In this document: piece after piece, positions 5,660-13,593 of the stretch | Position numbering within the stretch: position 1 is the stretch's first letter | Layout of the letters: the number at the start of each line of letters is the position of its first letter | NCBI GenBank assembly: GCA_910579845.1 | Contig: CAJTWL010000042.1 | Coordinates: 1-17,001 of the forward strand | Length of the DNA stretch: 17,001 bases | Direction: 5' to 3' | Origin: an uncultured Muribaculaceae bacterium | Lineage (GTDB): Bacteria; Bacteroidota; Bacteroidia; Bacteroidales; Muribaculaceae | Made by a program: the position numbers and the translations under genes | The notes under the pieces: model-generated | What the model was told of the DNA's origin: nothing | The model's database searches: none | Seen by the model: only the letters and a program-made list of their open reading frames with translations

Positions 5660-8281
5660 ATGAACAAGTCTTTCGCCGGTATTATGCTGGCTGTTTTTTT
5701 TACCGTCATATCATTTAAAATATGCGCAGAAGGCAATGACGGGAACTGGCGTATGCATCCTACATTCGATTGTTCTCCTGTCAGGATTGTGGATACTCCG
5801 GATATGGAGTATTTTCTGGTAAATCAACAGATATATGACAGATCTGTCAAATATTATGATACAACTTCAATGACTGTATTCTGCCGGAATAAGAAAGATA
5901 AATCAGATAAAATAATTCCGATAACGTATATAGCGGATCTGGCATCATTTGACATAAGATGTATCGAATATTCAGCTTTGTTGAATTCCCTGATAATAGG
6001 TTATAATAACGGCAATATCGATATCGTGGATTCTGACGGTTCGGTCAGGAATGTATTACTTGCCGAAGAGGATGGCTATCCCGGCATAGATAATATACGG
6101 AATATTATTGTACCTTCGTATTCTGATAAGCTGATGGTTTGTAACGACAGCGGTTATTGTATAGTCGATGGCAGGAACGGAAGACTTATCCGGAAAGTAT
6201 TGTTAGGCAAGCCTGTAGACACGTTGTTCCAATCCGGTGAGACAGTTGTGATGCTTATGGATGGCAAAATATATTTTGCAAAAGATGACTATCCCGAGAA
6301 TATGGATAGCATAACTTCAATATCGGAACTTTCCTCCGTTTTATGGGCGGCGCCATTGGATGATCATTCTTTTGCATTTATAAAAGGCGCTACGGCTGCT
6401 TCAGTACAACTGATGGTTGCGGATATAAAAAATGATTCTCTGAATATTGAGAATATTTGTTCAGACAGCTTTACCGCTGAGTTTGTCAACAGGTCGGCTC
6501 TAAGCAGATATACCGGTAATTTTATTCCAAACAAGGAGGGATACCTGCTTTATTCAAGATCAAAAGTATGGCAACTATATAAGAATGAGACAGAAAAATG
6601 GGATGTAAGAAGTATCTCTCTTGCTCAGGCAGAATATCCTTTAGGGAGTTGGGATTTCACGACATTTCTTACTTACCGCGACAGAGGGGGATTCTTAAGA
6701 AGATGCGTAAATAATAATGGTGGCGGCATAGAATGGACAGATATGGGAGAGTCCGTAAGGCCGGAGGCTCCAGCCGCATTCATATGTACCCAAATGCTGT
6801 ATTCTCCCGACTATGGATTGCTTGCGCTCAATCATGGCAATGAAGTCCGGTTCCCTGTACTTTCTTATATAAGTCCTTCTCTGTTGTCTTGTTGGAATGG
6901 AAGAGAATGGAAATTGCATTCTTACTCGTTTCTACATGATGCTCCGAAGGAGATAACGACAAATCCAAAGTATGAATCTGTGTGGAGAACCTACAAAGAC
7001 CGTTATCCTCTTTTTAATCCAACGGGATTTATGGTTGATCCTATTGATTCGGATATTGCGGTTCTTACAAGTACATTTGGAGGAGTTACATTCCAGAATT
7101 TAAAGAATCCTGAAGAGATACCAATCAGAATATGTTCTCCCTCGGATCCTCTTGCCGGATTGCCGGGATCCGTTATAGGATTTCCGGATCAGAATTGGAC
7201 ATCATTTTGCGCGCTCTCTGCCCCGTCTGTGGATTCCGACAGTACAGTCTGGTTATGCTATGTAAATCTGAAAGGCTGTAAAGGAGTGGCAGAACCGACA
7301 CTTCAGTTAAAATATATGACAAAAGAGAAGCGTGAGGAATTCTATGAGTCGTTACCTGACAAGCAAGCCTGCACCAATCTGTTGGGTACTATTGATGTTC
7401 CTTATACTCAAGAACCGGCAAGCTATGGAAAGCTAATGGCATTTGTTAACGAAAGCAGCAGAGAATACATCATTGTGGATACTCAGCAGTGGAATCGGGG
7501 AGCCTTTATTCTCAATCATAGATCCACTCTTGACAATACTGCGGATGATGAATGGAAACATATATGTGGATATATAGACAGAACCGGTAGAAAGATTGAA
7601 TTTACTCAGGATTGGAATATGATTGAGGATCCTGTGAACGGCAATGTCATCATGGCTTATTATGATGGTCTTGCGACTTTCCACCCCTCTGCAGAAGTAA
7701 CGGCTGACGGATACATATACGGAGAGGATTTCACATTGACTGCCACCGGCGAACGTATTCTTCCGTCTGTGTGTATGGTGACAAATATGACATTCGATAC
7801 CTTCGGAAGATTATGGATTGCAACAGAAGATCAAGGAGTGGTGTGTCTGTCGGCGGATAGAGAAAGAGTTGAATACCGACTGACAGATGCCACGACACCA
7901 CTCCCTTCTGACAGGGTCTATGGTCTTGGCTGGAATCCTGAGATAAATTCCATTATGATATCGACAGATTCCGGATTGGTGGAATTTACTCCTGACGTCA
8001 TCACCGGTAATCAAGTTGATAAGAATATATCCATATATCCTGATAAGGTGCTTCCGGATTATCATGGAGTGGTGTTCTTTAGCAATATACCGGCATATTC
8101 TTCACTGACTATCCGTGATAAAACAGGTAAAGAGGTAGTCCGGCTGCATTCCGGATCGGAATCTGTAATGACCTGGGATTTAAAAGATAAAACAGACCAA
8201 CGGGTATCTCCCGGTGTTTATCTGATTGAGCATGATGGAGAGGTATACCCGTTGGAACTGCTTGTCATGTCACCTTTGTGA
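5660..8281 (+). CDS. porZ: PorZ-like secreted beta-propeller protein with T9SS C-terminal sorting domain
   Basis: An 873-residue protein. I chose ATG 5660 because it starts a good signal peptide (MNKSFAGIMLAVFFTVISF, cleavage near CAEG). The longer frame from GTG 5609 runs through the upstream inverted repeat. The N-terminal part, beginning WRMHPTFDCSPVRIV, and repeats such as NSLIIGYNNGNIDIVDSDG resemble the PorZ beta-propeller. Residues about 712-780 hold a regulator-type propeller repeat (GRLWIATEDQGVVCL, IMISTDSGLVEF). The last 85 residues (about 789-873) look like a T9SS sorting domain: NISIYPDKVLPDYHG, then LTIRDKTGKEVVRL, and VSPGVYLIEH. In Porphyromonas, PorZ works in the surface attachment complex with PorU and delivers anionic LPS. 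Another T9SS-exported propeller protein is the main alternative. No other T9SS gene is in the window. Confidence 0.65.
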   Translation: MNKSFAGIMLAVFFTVISFKICAEGNDGNWRMHPTFDCSPVRIVDTPDMEYFLVNQQIYDRSVKYYDTTSMTVFCRNKKDKSDKIIPITYIADLASFDIRCIEYSALLNSLIIGYNNGNIDIVDSDGSVRNVLLAEEDGYPGIDNIRNIIVPSYSDKLMVCNDSGYCIVDGRNGRLIRKVLLGKPVDTLFQSGETVVMLMDGKIYFAKDDYPENMDSITSISELSSVLWAAPLDDHSFAFIKGATAASVQLMVADIKNDSLNIENICSDSFTAEFVNRSALSRYTGNFIPNKEGYLLYSRSKVWQLYKNETEKWDVRSISLAQAEYPLGSWDFTTFLTYRDRGGFLRRCVNNNGGGIEWTDMGESVRPEAPAAFICTQMLYSPDYGLLALNHGNEVRFPVLSYISPSLLSCWNGREWKLHSYSFLHDAPKEITTNPKYESVWRTYKDRYPLFNPTGFMVDPIDSDIAVLTSTFGGVTFQNLKNPEEIPIRICSPSDPLAGLPGSVIGFPDQNWTSFCALSAPSVDSDSTVWLCYVNLKGCKGVAEPTLQLKYMTKEKREEFYESLPDKQACTNLLGTIDVPYTQEPASYGKLMAFVNESSREYIIVDTQQWNRGAFILNHRSTLDNTADDEWKHICGYIDRTGRKIEFTQDWNMIEDPVNGNVIMAYYDGLATFHPSAEVTADGYIYGEDFTLTATGERILPSVCMVTNMTFDTFGRLWIATEDQGVVCLSADRERVEYRLTDATTPLPSDRVYGLGWNPEINSIMISTDSGLVEFTPDVITGNQVDKNISIYPDKVLPDYHGVVFFSNIPAYSSLTIRDKTGKEVVRLHSGSESVMTWDLKDKTDQRVSPGVYLIEHDGEVYPLELLVMSPL

Positions 8282-8286
8282 AAAGA

Positions 8287-8307
8287 GTGCTCCGTTTTTG
8301 GGAGCAC
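8287..8307. terminator. Bidirectional hairpin terminator after the PorZ-like gene
   Basis: GTGCTCC (8287-8293) pairs with GGAGCAC (8301-8307) across the loop GTTTTTG. It starts six bases after the porZ-like stop and lies downstream of the convergent SGNH gene. A likely shared terminator without a clear T-tract. Confidence 0.6.
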
Positions 8308-8335
8308 CCAATATAAGTTCTTAGTATAGTAAGCT

Positions 8336-9127
8336 CTACTTCATATTGATGAGCGTGAGGTTGTCAAGAACGGTGTTCTGGGCTGTCTGTTGGATTATTT
8401 CTGCAACATCCGGACTGAAACCGGCTGTGTATGCTGTCTGATAGTGTTTGGGGAACATTGTCGTGTAAAGCACATTTGCAATCAGATAGCTTCCCAATGC
8501 TGACGGATGATAGGCGTCCGGACGATAAAGCACAAATTCGGGATGTGTCTTGCGTATTTTCTCCCAGGCGAGTCCGACAGGAGCACAGATGGAATTATTG
8601 TCATAAGCCATCTCCAAATAACTTGTTGCGAGTCGTTTCTGCATTCCTTCATAAGTGTCAATCAATGGATAGCCTTCCTTCTTTATACGGGATCCATATT
8701 TGTGTCCCCACGTCATATAGAAAATCACTTTGACGTTCGGTGATCCCGCTTTGGCAAGTGAATCAAGTATGTGGGCATTTTTATATGTTCCGGCGGCGAC
8801 TTCCTGTGTTGGCATTGCAGGGTCTGTGCTTTGCTCCTGAAGGACAACAAAATTCCATCCACCTTTCTTCAATAGTTCTTTCAGACGGGGATTCTTAAGA
8901 TGCCCTGAGAAACGTTCGCCACCCTTCACTATTCTTGTTATTGCTACCGGTTTTTTCTGTGTGCGTGCTATGCTGTCGAGCATGGCCGGCATATTATTGT
9001 AGTAGGTAAAGCTGTTACCTACAAACAGAACGCGGATGGAATCTTGTGGTGCGGTCTTTTTCTTGGCATTTGTGGAAATTGCCGATGCAAACAATGCGAC
9101 AATAAGAAATAAAACTGATCTTTTCAT
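8336..9127 (-). CDS. Secreted SGNH-superfamily hydrolase (DUF4886-like)
   Basis: A 263-residue protein with a signal peptide (cleavage near TNA-KK, residue 21). VLFVGNSFTYYNNMP holds the nucleophile Ser39. IVKGGERFSGH gives a Gly-rich second block. The usual GxND block is replaced by VVLQEQSTDP (95-103), as in DUF4886-type proteins. RPDAYHPS carries Asp204 and His207. The fold and catalytic residues point to an esterase or deacylase acting in the periplasm on an unknown substrate. It is the last gene of the minus-strand run, 41 bp after the DUF4294 gene, and is convergent with the PorZ-like gene. It differs clearly from the SGNH protein at 4356 and is not a recent duplicate of it. Confidence 0.82.
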   Translation of the reverse strand: MKRSVLFLIVALFASAISTNAKKKTAPQDSIRVLFVGNSFTYYNNMPAMLDSIARTQKKPVAITRIVKGGERFSGHLKNPRLKELLKKGGWNFVVLQEQSTDPAMPTQEVAAGTYKNAHILDSLAKAGSPNVKVIFYMTWGHKYGSRIKKEGYPLIDTYEGMQKRLATSYLEMAYDNNSICAPVGLAWEKIRKTHPEFVLYRPDAYHPSALGSYLIANVLYTTMFPKHYQTAYTAGFSPDVAEIIQQTAQNTVLDNLTLINMK

Positions 9128-9168
9128 GAATCAAATATTTAAAGTTAATTATAATATAGTTTAGCTTT

Positions 9169-9795
9169 TTACAGTGCACCTTGCTCTATAAGAGTCGCTA
9201 TTCTCTCGATCATGGCGTCATCCTTGTTCTTGTCAGGATGGAACCCAGCTTTCATATTCATCCCGAAAAATCGTCCGAATGTCTGCCAGAATCCGGCTCT
9301 GAACGTGCCGAGAAAGGCCTTTACAATATTGAAAGAAGACTGGTCGGTCTCACGATTGATCAGTTTGAGCAATATCTTGCCCTGTGTTTTTGTCATATTC
9401 TTTACTACAGGCTTATATTCTTCAAATATATCTGATTCCAATTGTTTCAGATGTTTTTCCCGTTCTTTTTTGTCCGGGATTGTCTGTATATATTCATATG
9501 TCTCACACAGAGCCTGAAAGGCGAGTTTTGCATATGGGAGGGTTTTGCGGACATCTCGTACGGTGCGCCAATAATATTGTTCTTGTTTCTTGTTTTTGAA
9601 TTTAAGTGGGGGAAACACGTTTACATCCCGTATGAAAGTATAGAGACAAGAATCTCCATATTCATCCACAATCATTTTATATCCTCTGTAAGCCTTGACC
9701 TTCAGACGCAATTCTCCATCCGGTTCCTCTTGTGCAAAACAGAGAGCCGGACAAAAAGCCAGAATAAACGTCAATATGGTCAGAATCTTGCGCAT
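9169..9795 (-). CDS. DUF4294 exported protein
   Basis: A 208-residue protein of unknown function. I chose the ATG at 9793-9795 because it gives a clean signal peptide (MRKILTILTFILAFCPALCF, cleavage before AQEE). The frame extends 27 codons further upstream into the WbqC-like gene without a sensible signal. After the signal come conserved-looking pieces such as INDREV-like strand DSCLYTFIRDVNVFPPLKFK and YYWRTVRDVRKTLPYAKLAF. These match DUF4294, a Bacteroidetes-restricted family. The C-terminal half is helical and basic. The gene starts 8 bp after the WbqC-like stop, so it is part of the dapB-lepB operon. Location is periplasmic or exported, and no catalytic motif was recognised. Confidence 0.78.
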   Translation of the reverse strand: MRKILTILTFILAFCPALCFAQEEPDGELRLKVKAYRGYKMIVDEYGDSCLYTFIRDVNVFPPLKFKNKKQEQYYWRTVRDVRKTLPYAKLAFQALCETYEYIQTIPDKKEREKHLKQLESDIFEEYKPVVKNMTKTQGKILLKLINRETDQSSFNIVKAFLGTFRAGFWQTFGRFFGMNMKAGFHPDKNKDDAMIERIATLIEQGAL

Positions 9796-9803
9796 TATAT
9801 AAC

Positions 9804-10340
9804 TTAAATAAACAGATATGCCGCATCTTTCCCCATTCGGAAGATTGGATCGAAGACAGTCATATTCTCGTCGCATTGGGATAAAACCTCATTGCGCATA
9901 TCTGCAAGCAGACCGGGATTCTCAATATTTAAACGTTGCGTGGCGTCACGGATTGCATCCAGCTCGAGAAATTCGTCTGCCACTGCATAAAGAGCCCTGT
10001 TGAATTCCAGGAAAGATCCGCTACTGTGATTGGAATAAACATCATGGATCATAGGAAACAAGTGAATGAAATAAGGCGATTTCCCGTATAACGCCTGCCA
10101 TGTTCCGATGTGTTGATGCTGCCAGTCGCCGTGTTGGGAGATCATTATCCTGCTCATGTCTGTGTCTCGACGTTTAAACATGGAATTCCCGCCGGCTACA
10201 GGCACGGTCAGAATCACTCCTCCCGCAAGCATTGTCCGCGTATGATCTTTAGGGGAGGATATACACTCTTTGCCGGAAAGCGAGAGGGCTTCTCTGATGC
10301 GTTTTATCGAGGGAGCGAAAAATTCGTTTATTTGTCCCAT
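9804..10340 (-). CDS. WbqC-like family protein
   Basis: A 178-residue protein starting at ATG 10338-10340. This start overlaps the end of lepB by 13 bases. The frame is open further to 10382, but that stretch encodes an unlikely tail lying within lepB. The key segment is ISQHGDWQHQHIGTWQALYG (67-86), followed by SPYF, FNRALYAVADEFL and DPIFRMGKDAAYLFI at the end. This matches the WbqC pattern of a W/H-rich core followed by an SPYF motif. WbqC proteins are linked by name to O-antigen loci, but their biochemistry is not settled. Position directly after lepB is a common Bacteroidetes arrangement as I recall it. No signal peptide, so cytoplasmic. The N-terminus is divergent, hence moderate confidence. 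Confidence 0.65.
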   Translation of the reverse strand: MGQINEFFAPSIKRIREALSLSGKECISSPKDHTRTMLAGGVILTVPVAGGNSMFKRRDTDMSRIMISQHGDWQHQHIGTWQALYGKSPYFIHLFPMIHDVYSNHSSGSFLEFNRALYAVADEFLELDAIRDATQRLNIENPGLLADMRNEVLSQCDENMTVFDPIFRMGKDAAYLFI

Positions 10341-11761
10341 TTTCCCTTGTCGGGATTCGGATTCGCAAATGTGCGGTTCCATCTTATTTTGCCATTCATG
10401 AGTGAGCGTTCCTGATCAAGCGATAGAATAATGAACATCGGCGAACCTACAATATGATCTTCAGGTACAAATCCCCAGAAGCGGCTGTCGGCCGAACGGT
10501 CACGGTTATCTCCCATCATCCAGTAATAATCCATCTTGAAGGTATAGTATTCGGTCTCTTTGCCGTTTATGTATATCTTTCCATCCTTCATTGAGAGATC
10601 ATTTCCTTCGTATGTTCGTATCGCACGCTCATAGACAGGATAATTGTCAGGAGTGATATGTAATGTCGAGCCGCGTTTGGGAATCCAGAACTCACCCATA
10701 TCTGTCCGTGTCCATCCATAATTTGCGCCCAGTGGAAATATATCGCCTAATTCATAGAATCCGCTTTGACTTTCACGTTGTAACGGACCTATCACCTCAT
10801 GCCAGGTTTCTATTTCTTTTTTCATGGCTGCTGTCAGCGGAATGTCATAAAATGAGAATCCGGCTACTTCATTGTATATGGGAGCCGTTCCACGGTCCTC
10901 CATACGAACTCCGATCTCCTTCCATTTTTCTTCCGGAATGACACCGCTCACAGGTACAATATAGTTGTATTGGACATTTTCCGGTTCGGCAATAGCCTTG
11001 CCGTTGATATATATTGTGTCTCCAGAGATTCTCAAACGGTCACCGGGCAGACCTATGGCACGTTTTACGTAATTCTCGCGTCTGTCGACAGGACGTACGA
11101 CAATATCCCCGAATATCGAAGAATTTGACTTCATATATGCAAGAGGATCTGTAATACCCTCTTTTCTCAATTCATAGGCTATCTGATAATAGTCTGGATT
11201 CGGAATCTTTACTGCAACGGTATCTCCCTGCGGATAATTGAAGACCACGATGTCGCCGCGTTCCACGCCGCGTATTCCGGGGAGGCGGTGATATTCGAGT
11301 TGCGGGTTGTCGATATAACTCTTTACATTCAGTATGGGCAGCGTGTGCTGTGCCAGCGGGAAATGTATAGGTGTCTGCGGCACCCGTGCGCCATAGATGG
11401 TCTTGTCGACCCACAGGCGGTCGCCTACAAGAAGGGATTTTTCCAGACTTGAGGAAGGAATCTCATATTGCTGACCTACAAAAGCAAATATGAAATATAT
11501 GAGTACCAATGCATAGACAATGGCATCGACCCATGCCATAACAGTCCGTATCGGTCCTTTTTTATTCTTCCACCATCCCCATGGGATGATGTTGAGGATA
11601 TATATGTCAAGCAGTATCAGCCATAATAAGGATAACCATGGATTACCCATAAGGATAACCCAGAAAAAGAAAACGGCAGATACCAGAATAAATCGTATCC
11701 AGCGGGTCATCTTTATCTGCCTGATATGTTGTTTCAACGACTCTACAAAGTTTTCTTTCAT
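10328..11761 (-). CDS. lepB: Signal peptidase I
   Basis: A 477-residue inner-membrane protease that removes signal peptides from exported proteins. Hydrophobic segments near residues 23-39, 43-60 and 78-97 precede the catalytic domain. The active-site box reads IPSSSLEKSL (101-110) with nucleophile Ser105; the usual Met after it is Leu. The general-base Lys233 sits in YVKRAIGLPGD (231-241), and GDNRDRSADSRFWGFVP (417-433) is the conserved C-terminal box. The domain between Lys233 and that box is long, making the protein larger than the roughly 320-residue Escherichia coli enzyme, which is usual for Bacteroidetes. It starts 9 bp after dapB ends and overlaps the WbqC-like gene by 13 bases, so these genes are probably co-transcribed. 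Confidence 0.95.
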   Translation of the reverse strand: MKENFVESLKQHIRQIKMTRWIRFILVSAVFFFWVILMGNPWLSLLWLILLDIYILNIIPWGWWKNKKGPIRTVMAWVDAIVYALVLIYFIFAFVGQQYEIPSSSLEKSLLVGDRLWVDKTIYGARVPQTPIHFPLAQHTLPILNVKSYIDNPQLEYHRLPGIRGVERGDIVVFNYPQGDTVAVKIPNPDYYQIAYELRKEGITDPLAYMKSNSSIFGDIVVRPVDRRENYVKRAIGLPGDRLRISGDTIYINGKAIAEPENVQYNYIVPVSGVIPEEKWKEIGVRMEDRGTAPIYNEVAGFSFYDIPLTAAMKKEIETWHEVIGPLQRESQSGFYELGDIFPLGANYGWTRTDMGEFWIPKRGSTLHITPDNYPVYERAIRTYEGNDLSMKDGKIYINGKETEYYTFKMDYYWMMGDNRDRSADSRFWGFVPEDHIVGSPMFIILSLDQERSLMNGKIRWNRTFANPNPDKGKWDK

Positions 11762-11770
11762 GATGCGGTA

Positions 11771-12514
11771 TTAAAATTTAAACACTTCGGATATTTCGTG
11801 AAATCCTTTTTTGTCGGCAAGCCATTCGGCGGCAAGTACTGCTCCCAGAGCGAACCCTTCACGGGATTTGGCACTGTGGGTGATTGATATGCTGTCAACG
11901 TCAGACCCCCAGTCTATAGTGTGTATGCCGGGTATTTCTCCGGAACGTATGTGGTCTATCTCCATCAGTTCTCCCCCATTTTCAGCTGAGCGTGGGCATT
12001 TGCCGTTGTCATCGGGCTCACACCAGCCTTTTATTCTGTCGGTACATTCTGTAATCTGGTCTGCAAGCGTAATTGCAGTGCCAGACGGATGATCGAGTTT
12101 GTGAATATGATGTGTTTCCACCATATGTGGATGATATTGCGGAAAACCATTCATTATGGTTGCAAGATATTTATTGACAGCCATGAATACATTCACTCCA
12201 ACCGAGAAATTGGACGCATAGAGGAAAGTTGCTTTCCCTTCCGAACATAAATCCTTTATTTCCTGAAGCGATGCAAGCCAGCCGGTCGTACCGCATACCA
12301 CAGGTACTCCCTGCTTGAATGCGGCTTTGATATTATCCACAGCGGATGCTGGTGTGGAAAATTCTATCGCGCAGTCTGCCGAGCGGAATTTATCACTGTC
12401 AAATTCATCCCGGTTGTTGACGTCAATGGTGCATACTATCTCATGCCCTCTTTCAAGTGCAATCTTCTCGATAATATGTCCCATCTTTCCATATCCTGTC
12501 AGTGCTATTTTCAT
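11771..12514 (-). CDS. dapB: 4-hydroxy-tetrahydrodipicolinate reductase
   Basis: A 247-residue cytoplasmic enzyme that reduces the dihydrodipicolinate intermediate with NAD(P)H in lysine and diaminopimelate synthesis, and so feeds peptidoglycan. The nucleotide-binding loop is GYGKMG (7-12). CGTTG lies at 74-78. The catalytic signature ETHHIHKLDHPSGTA holds His135 and Lys139 and the substrate loop HPSGTA. NFSVGVNVF and the C-terminal GFALGAVLAAEWL are also typical. Length is normal for the Bacteroidetes form. It heads the run dapB-lepB-WbqC-DUF4294-SGNH. A strong inverted repeat lies 22 bp upstream (12536-12594). No recognisable promoter or riboswitch was found there. Confidence 0.96.
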   Translation of the reverse strand: MKIALTGYGKMGHIIEKIALERGHEIVCTIDVNNRDEFDSDKFRSADCAIEFSTPASAVDNIKAAFKQGVPVVCGTTGWLASLQEIKDLCSEGKATFLYASNFSVGVNVFMAVNKYLATIMNGFPQYHPHMVETHHIHKLDHPSGTAITLADQITECTDRIKGWCEPDDNGKCPRSAENGGELMEIDHIRSGEIPGIHTIDWGSDVDSISITHSAKSREGFALGAVLAAEWLADKKGFHEISEVFKF

Positions 12515-12535
12515 TTTATTTCGATTTTTATTTAT

Positions 12536-12594
12536 GAAGTGATTTAAACTGTTTTTACTTTCGTTATATTTTCGTAAAAAGTTTAAATCATTTC
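12536..12594. repeat. Strong 21-23 bp inverted repeat between PCMD gene and dapB
   Basis: The arms at 12536-12558 and 12574-12594 pair along their length with a two-base bulge and one G-T pair (core GATTTAAACTGTTTTTAC against GTAAAAAGTTTAAATC). The loop is 15 bases. It lies 10 bp after the PCMD stop and 22 bp before the dapB start, both on the minus strand. It may terminate PCMD transcription or act as an operator or mRNA hairpin for dapB. No T-tract follows on the minus strand. Confidence 0.75.
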
Positions 12595-12604
12595 TATGTA
12601 TGAA

Positions 12605-13558
12605 TCAGAATCCGAACGCCACATTGTCGATATAAAGTGTCAGACCCTCAGTCCCGACATATGGCTCGCCACAGGATGACGACGCCATTACCAGGACATG
12701 TGTCGGCTGCGCGTCAGCCGGAGCCCATCCGACTTCATTCACAGGAACAAGTTTACCTTTTGAGTTACGGGCATAATAGGCTTTCGATCCGTTCAGCAGA
12801 CCCATCCATGGCTTGAACCAGGATTCGTGGCTGATGTCACCATAATGTATGGGCAGCTGATGCTGCTTTGTCCAAGGAATAGTTTTATTGTATCTTTCTC
12901 TTCCTGTTCCTACCCTATGTGCGAAAAGATTACCCTTTTCATCCTCCCATCTTTTTTGTAAAAGCACATAAACTTCGGCATTGTCGCGTCCCTGAAGTGT
13001 CTTTTTTGAAGAGAAACCGGTAGATTTGACTCGTGTATTTGTAGCCGGCATATTCACTTGGAAGTCATACACCAACGCAACCGGACGTTTTCGGTAAGGT
13101 ATTCCCATCTCCATTTTTGCAAAGGGCCCTTTTGGAGATGTTATAGGTTCATCTATCTTACCCAAGAATATAGTGCCTGCCACCATAACATCCATGTTGA
13201 TAATGCCAAGGACTTTCACCTCCTCCATTCTTGCCTGCATCTTTGCGACTTTGTTTCCTCCTATGACCGCAGGCTCGACAGTGCCTGATCCTTTTACTAT
13301 CCCAGATACTTTTGCGTATGCGTTACTTGTTGCCCACGGTGACCCCCCTTCATTGGAATACGCCCTGTTTTCTCCTGGAATATGGCGTGCCGGCGCTATC
13401 TCATAAAGTGTTTTCTTTTTTCCACCGAGAAGTCTGGATTCTTTGACATCTCTGGTTACCCAGTTTGAGAAATCTCCATATTTAATCGGCTCAAGGCGTA
13501 ATCCGTATGCCTCAATGGCACACAGAACACACAATGCTGTAATCAAGTCCTTTCGCAT
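12605..13558 (-). CDS. PCMD-type secreted protein (putative carbohydrate-binding)
   Basis: A 317-residue exported protein. The signal peptide (residues 1-19, ending EAYG) has no lipoprotein cysteine at the right place, so it is probably soluble. YGDFSNWVTRDVKES (27-41), the small-residue-rich SPWATSNAYAKVSG (73-86 region) and the final EGLTLYIDNVAFGF (304-317) fit the PCMD (putative carbohydrate metabolism) family, a beta-sandwich seen mainly in Bacteroidetes outer-surface proteins. No catalytic residues are evident. It sits 35 bp after the TatD-like gene and may be the last gene of that run. A perfect TAACTTTG at 13602-13609 could also give it its own promoter. Call is by pattern only. Confidence 0.6.
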   Translation of the reverse strand: MRKDLITALCVLCAIEAYGLRLEPIKYGDFSNWVTRDVKESRLLGGKKKTLYEIAPARHIPGENRAYSNEGGSPWATSNAYAKVSGIVKGSGTVEPAVIGGNKVAKMQARMEEVKVLGIINMDVMVAGTIFLGKIDEPITSPKGPFAKMEMGIPYRKRPVALVYDFQVNMPATNTRVKSTGFSSKKTLQGRDNAEVYVLLQKRWEDEKGNLFAHRVGTGRERYNKTIPWTKQHQLPIHYGDISHESWFKPWMGLLNGSKAYYARNSKGKLVPVNEVGWAPADAQPTHVLVMASSSCGEPYVGTEGLTLYIDNVAFGF

Positions 13559-13593
13559 ATTTCCAAGACGATATAAAGCTTTTTAGACAATCT

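Noticed and set aside
9181..9807. Several plus-strand open frames opposite DUF4294
   Set aside because: They are antisense shadows with Cys- and Ser-rich, unprotein-like composition.
9796..9876. Upstream extension of the DUF4294 gene
   Set aside because: The extra 27 codons lie within the WbqC-like gene and precede a clean signal peptide that begins at 9795.
10341..10382. Upstream extension of the WbqC-like gene
   Set aside because: It would add 14 unlikely residues lying wholly inside lepB; ATG 10340 is a better fit.
12515..12604. Lysine riboswitch upstream of dapB
   Set aside because: The leader is only about 90 bases, holds a simple hairpin and shows none of the conserved lysine-riboswitch elements.
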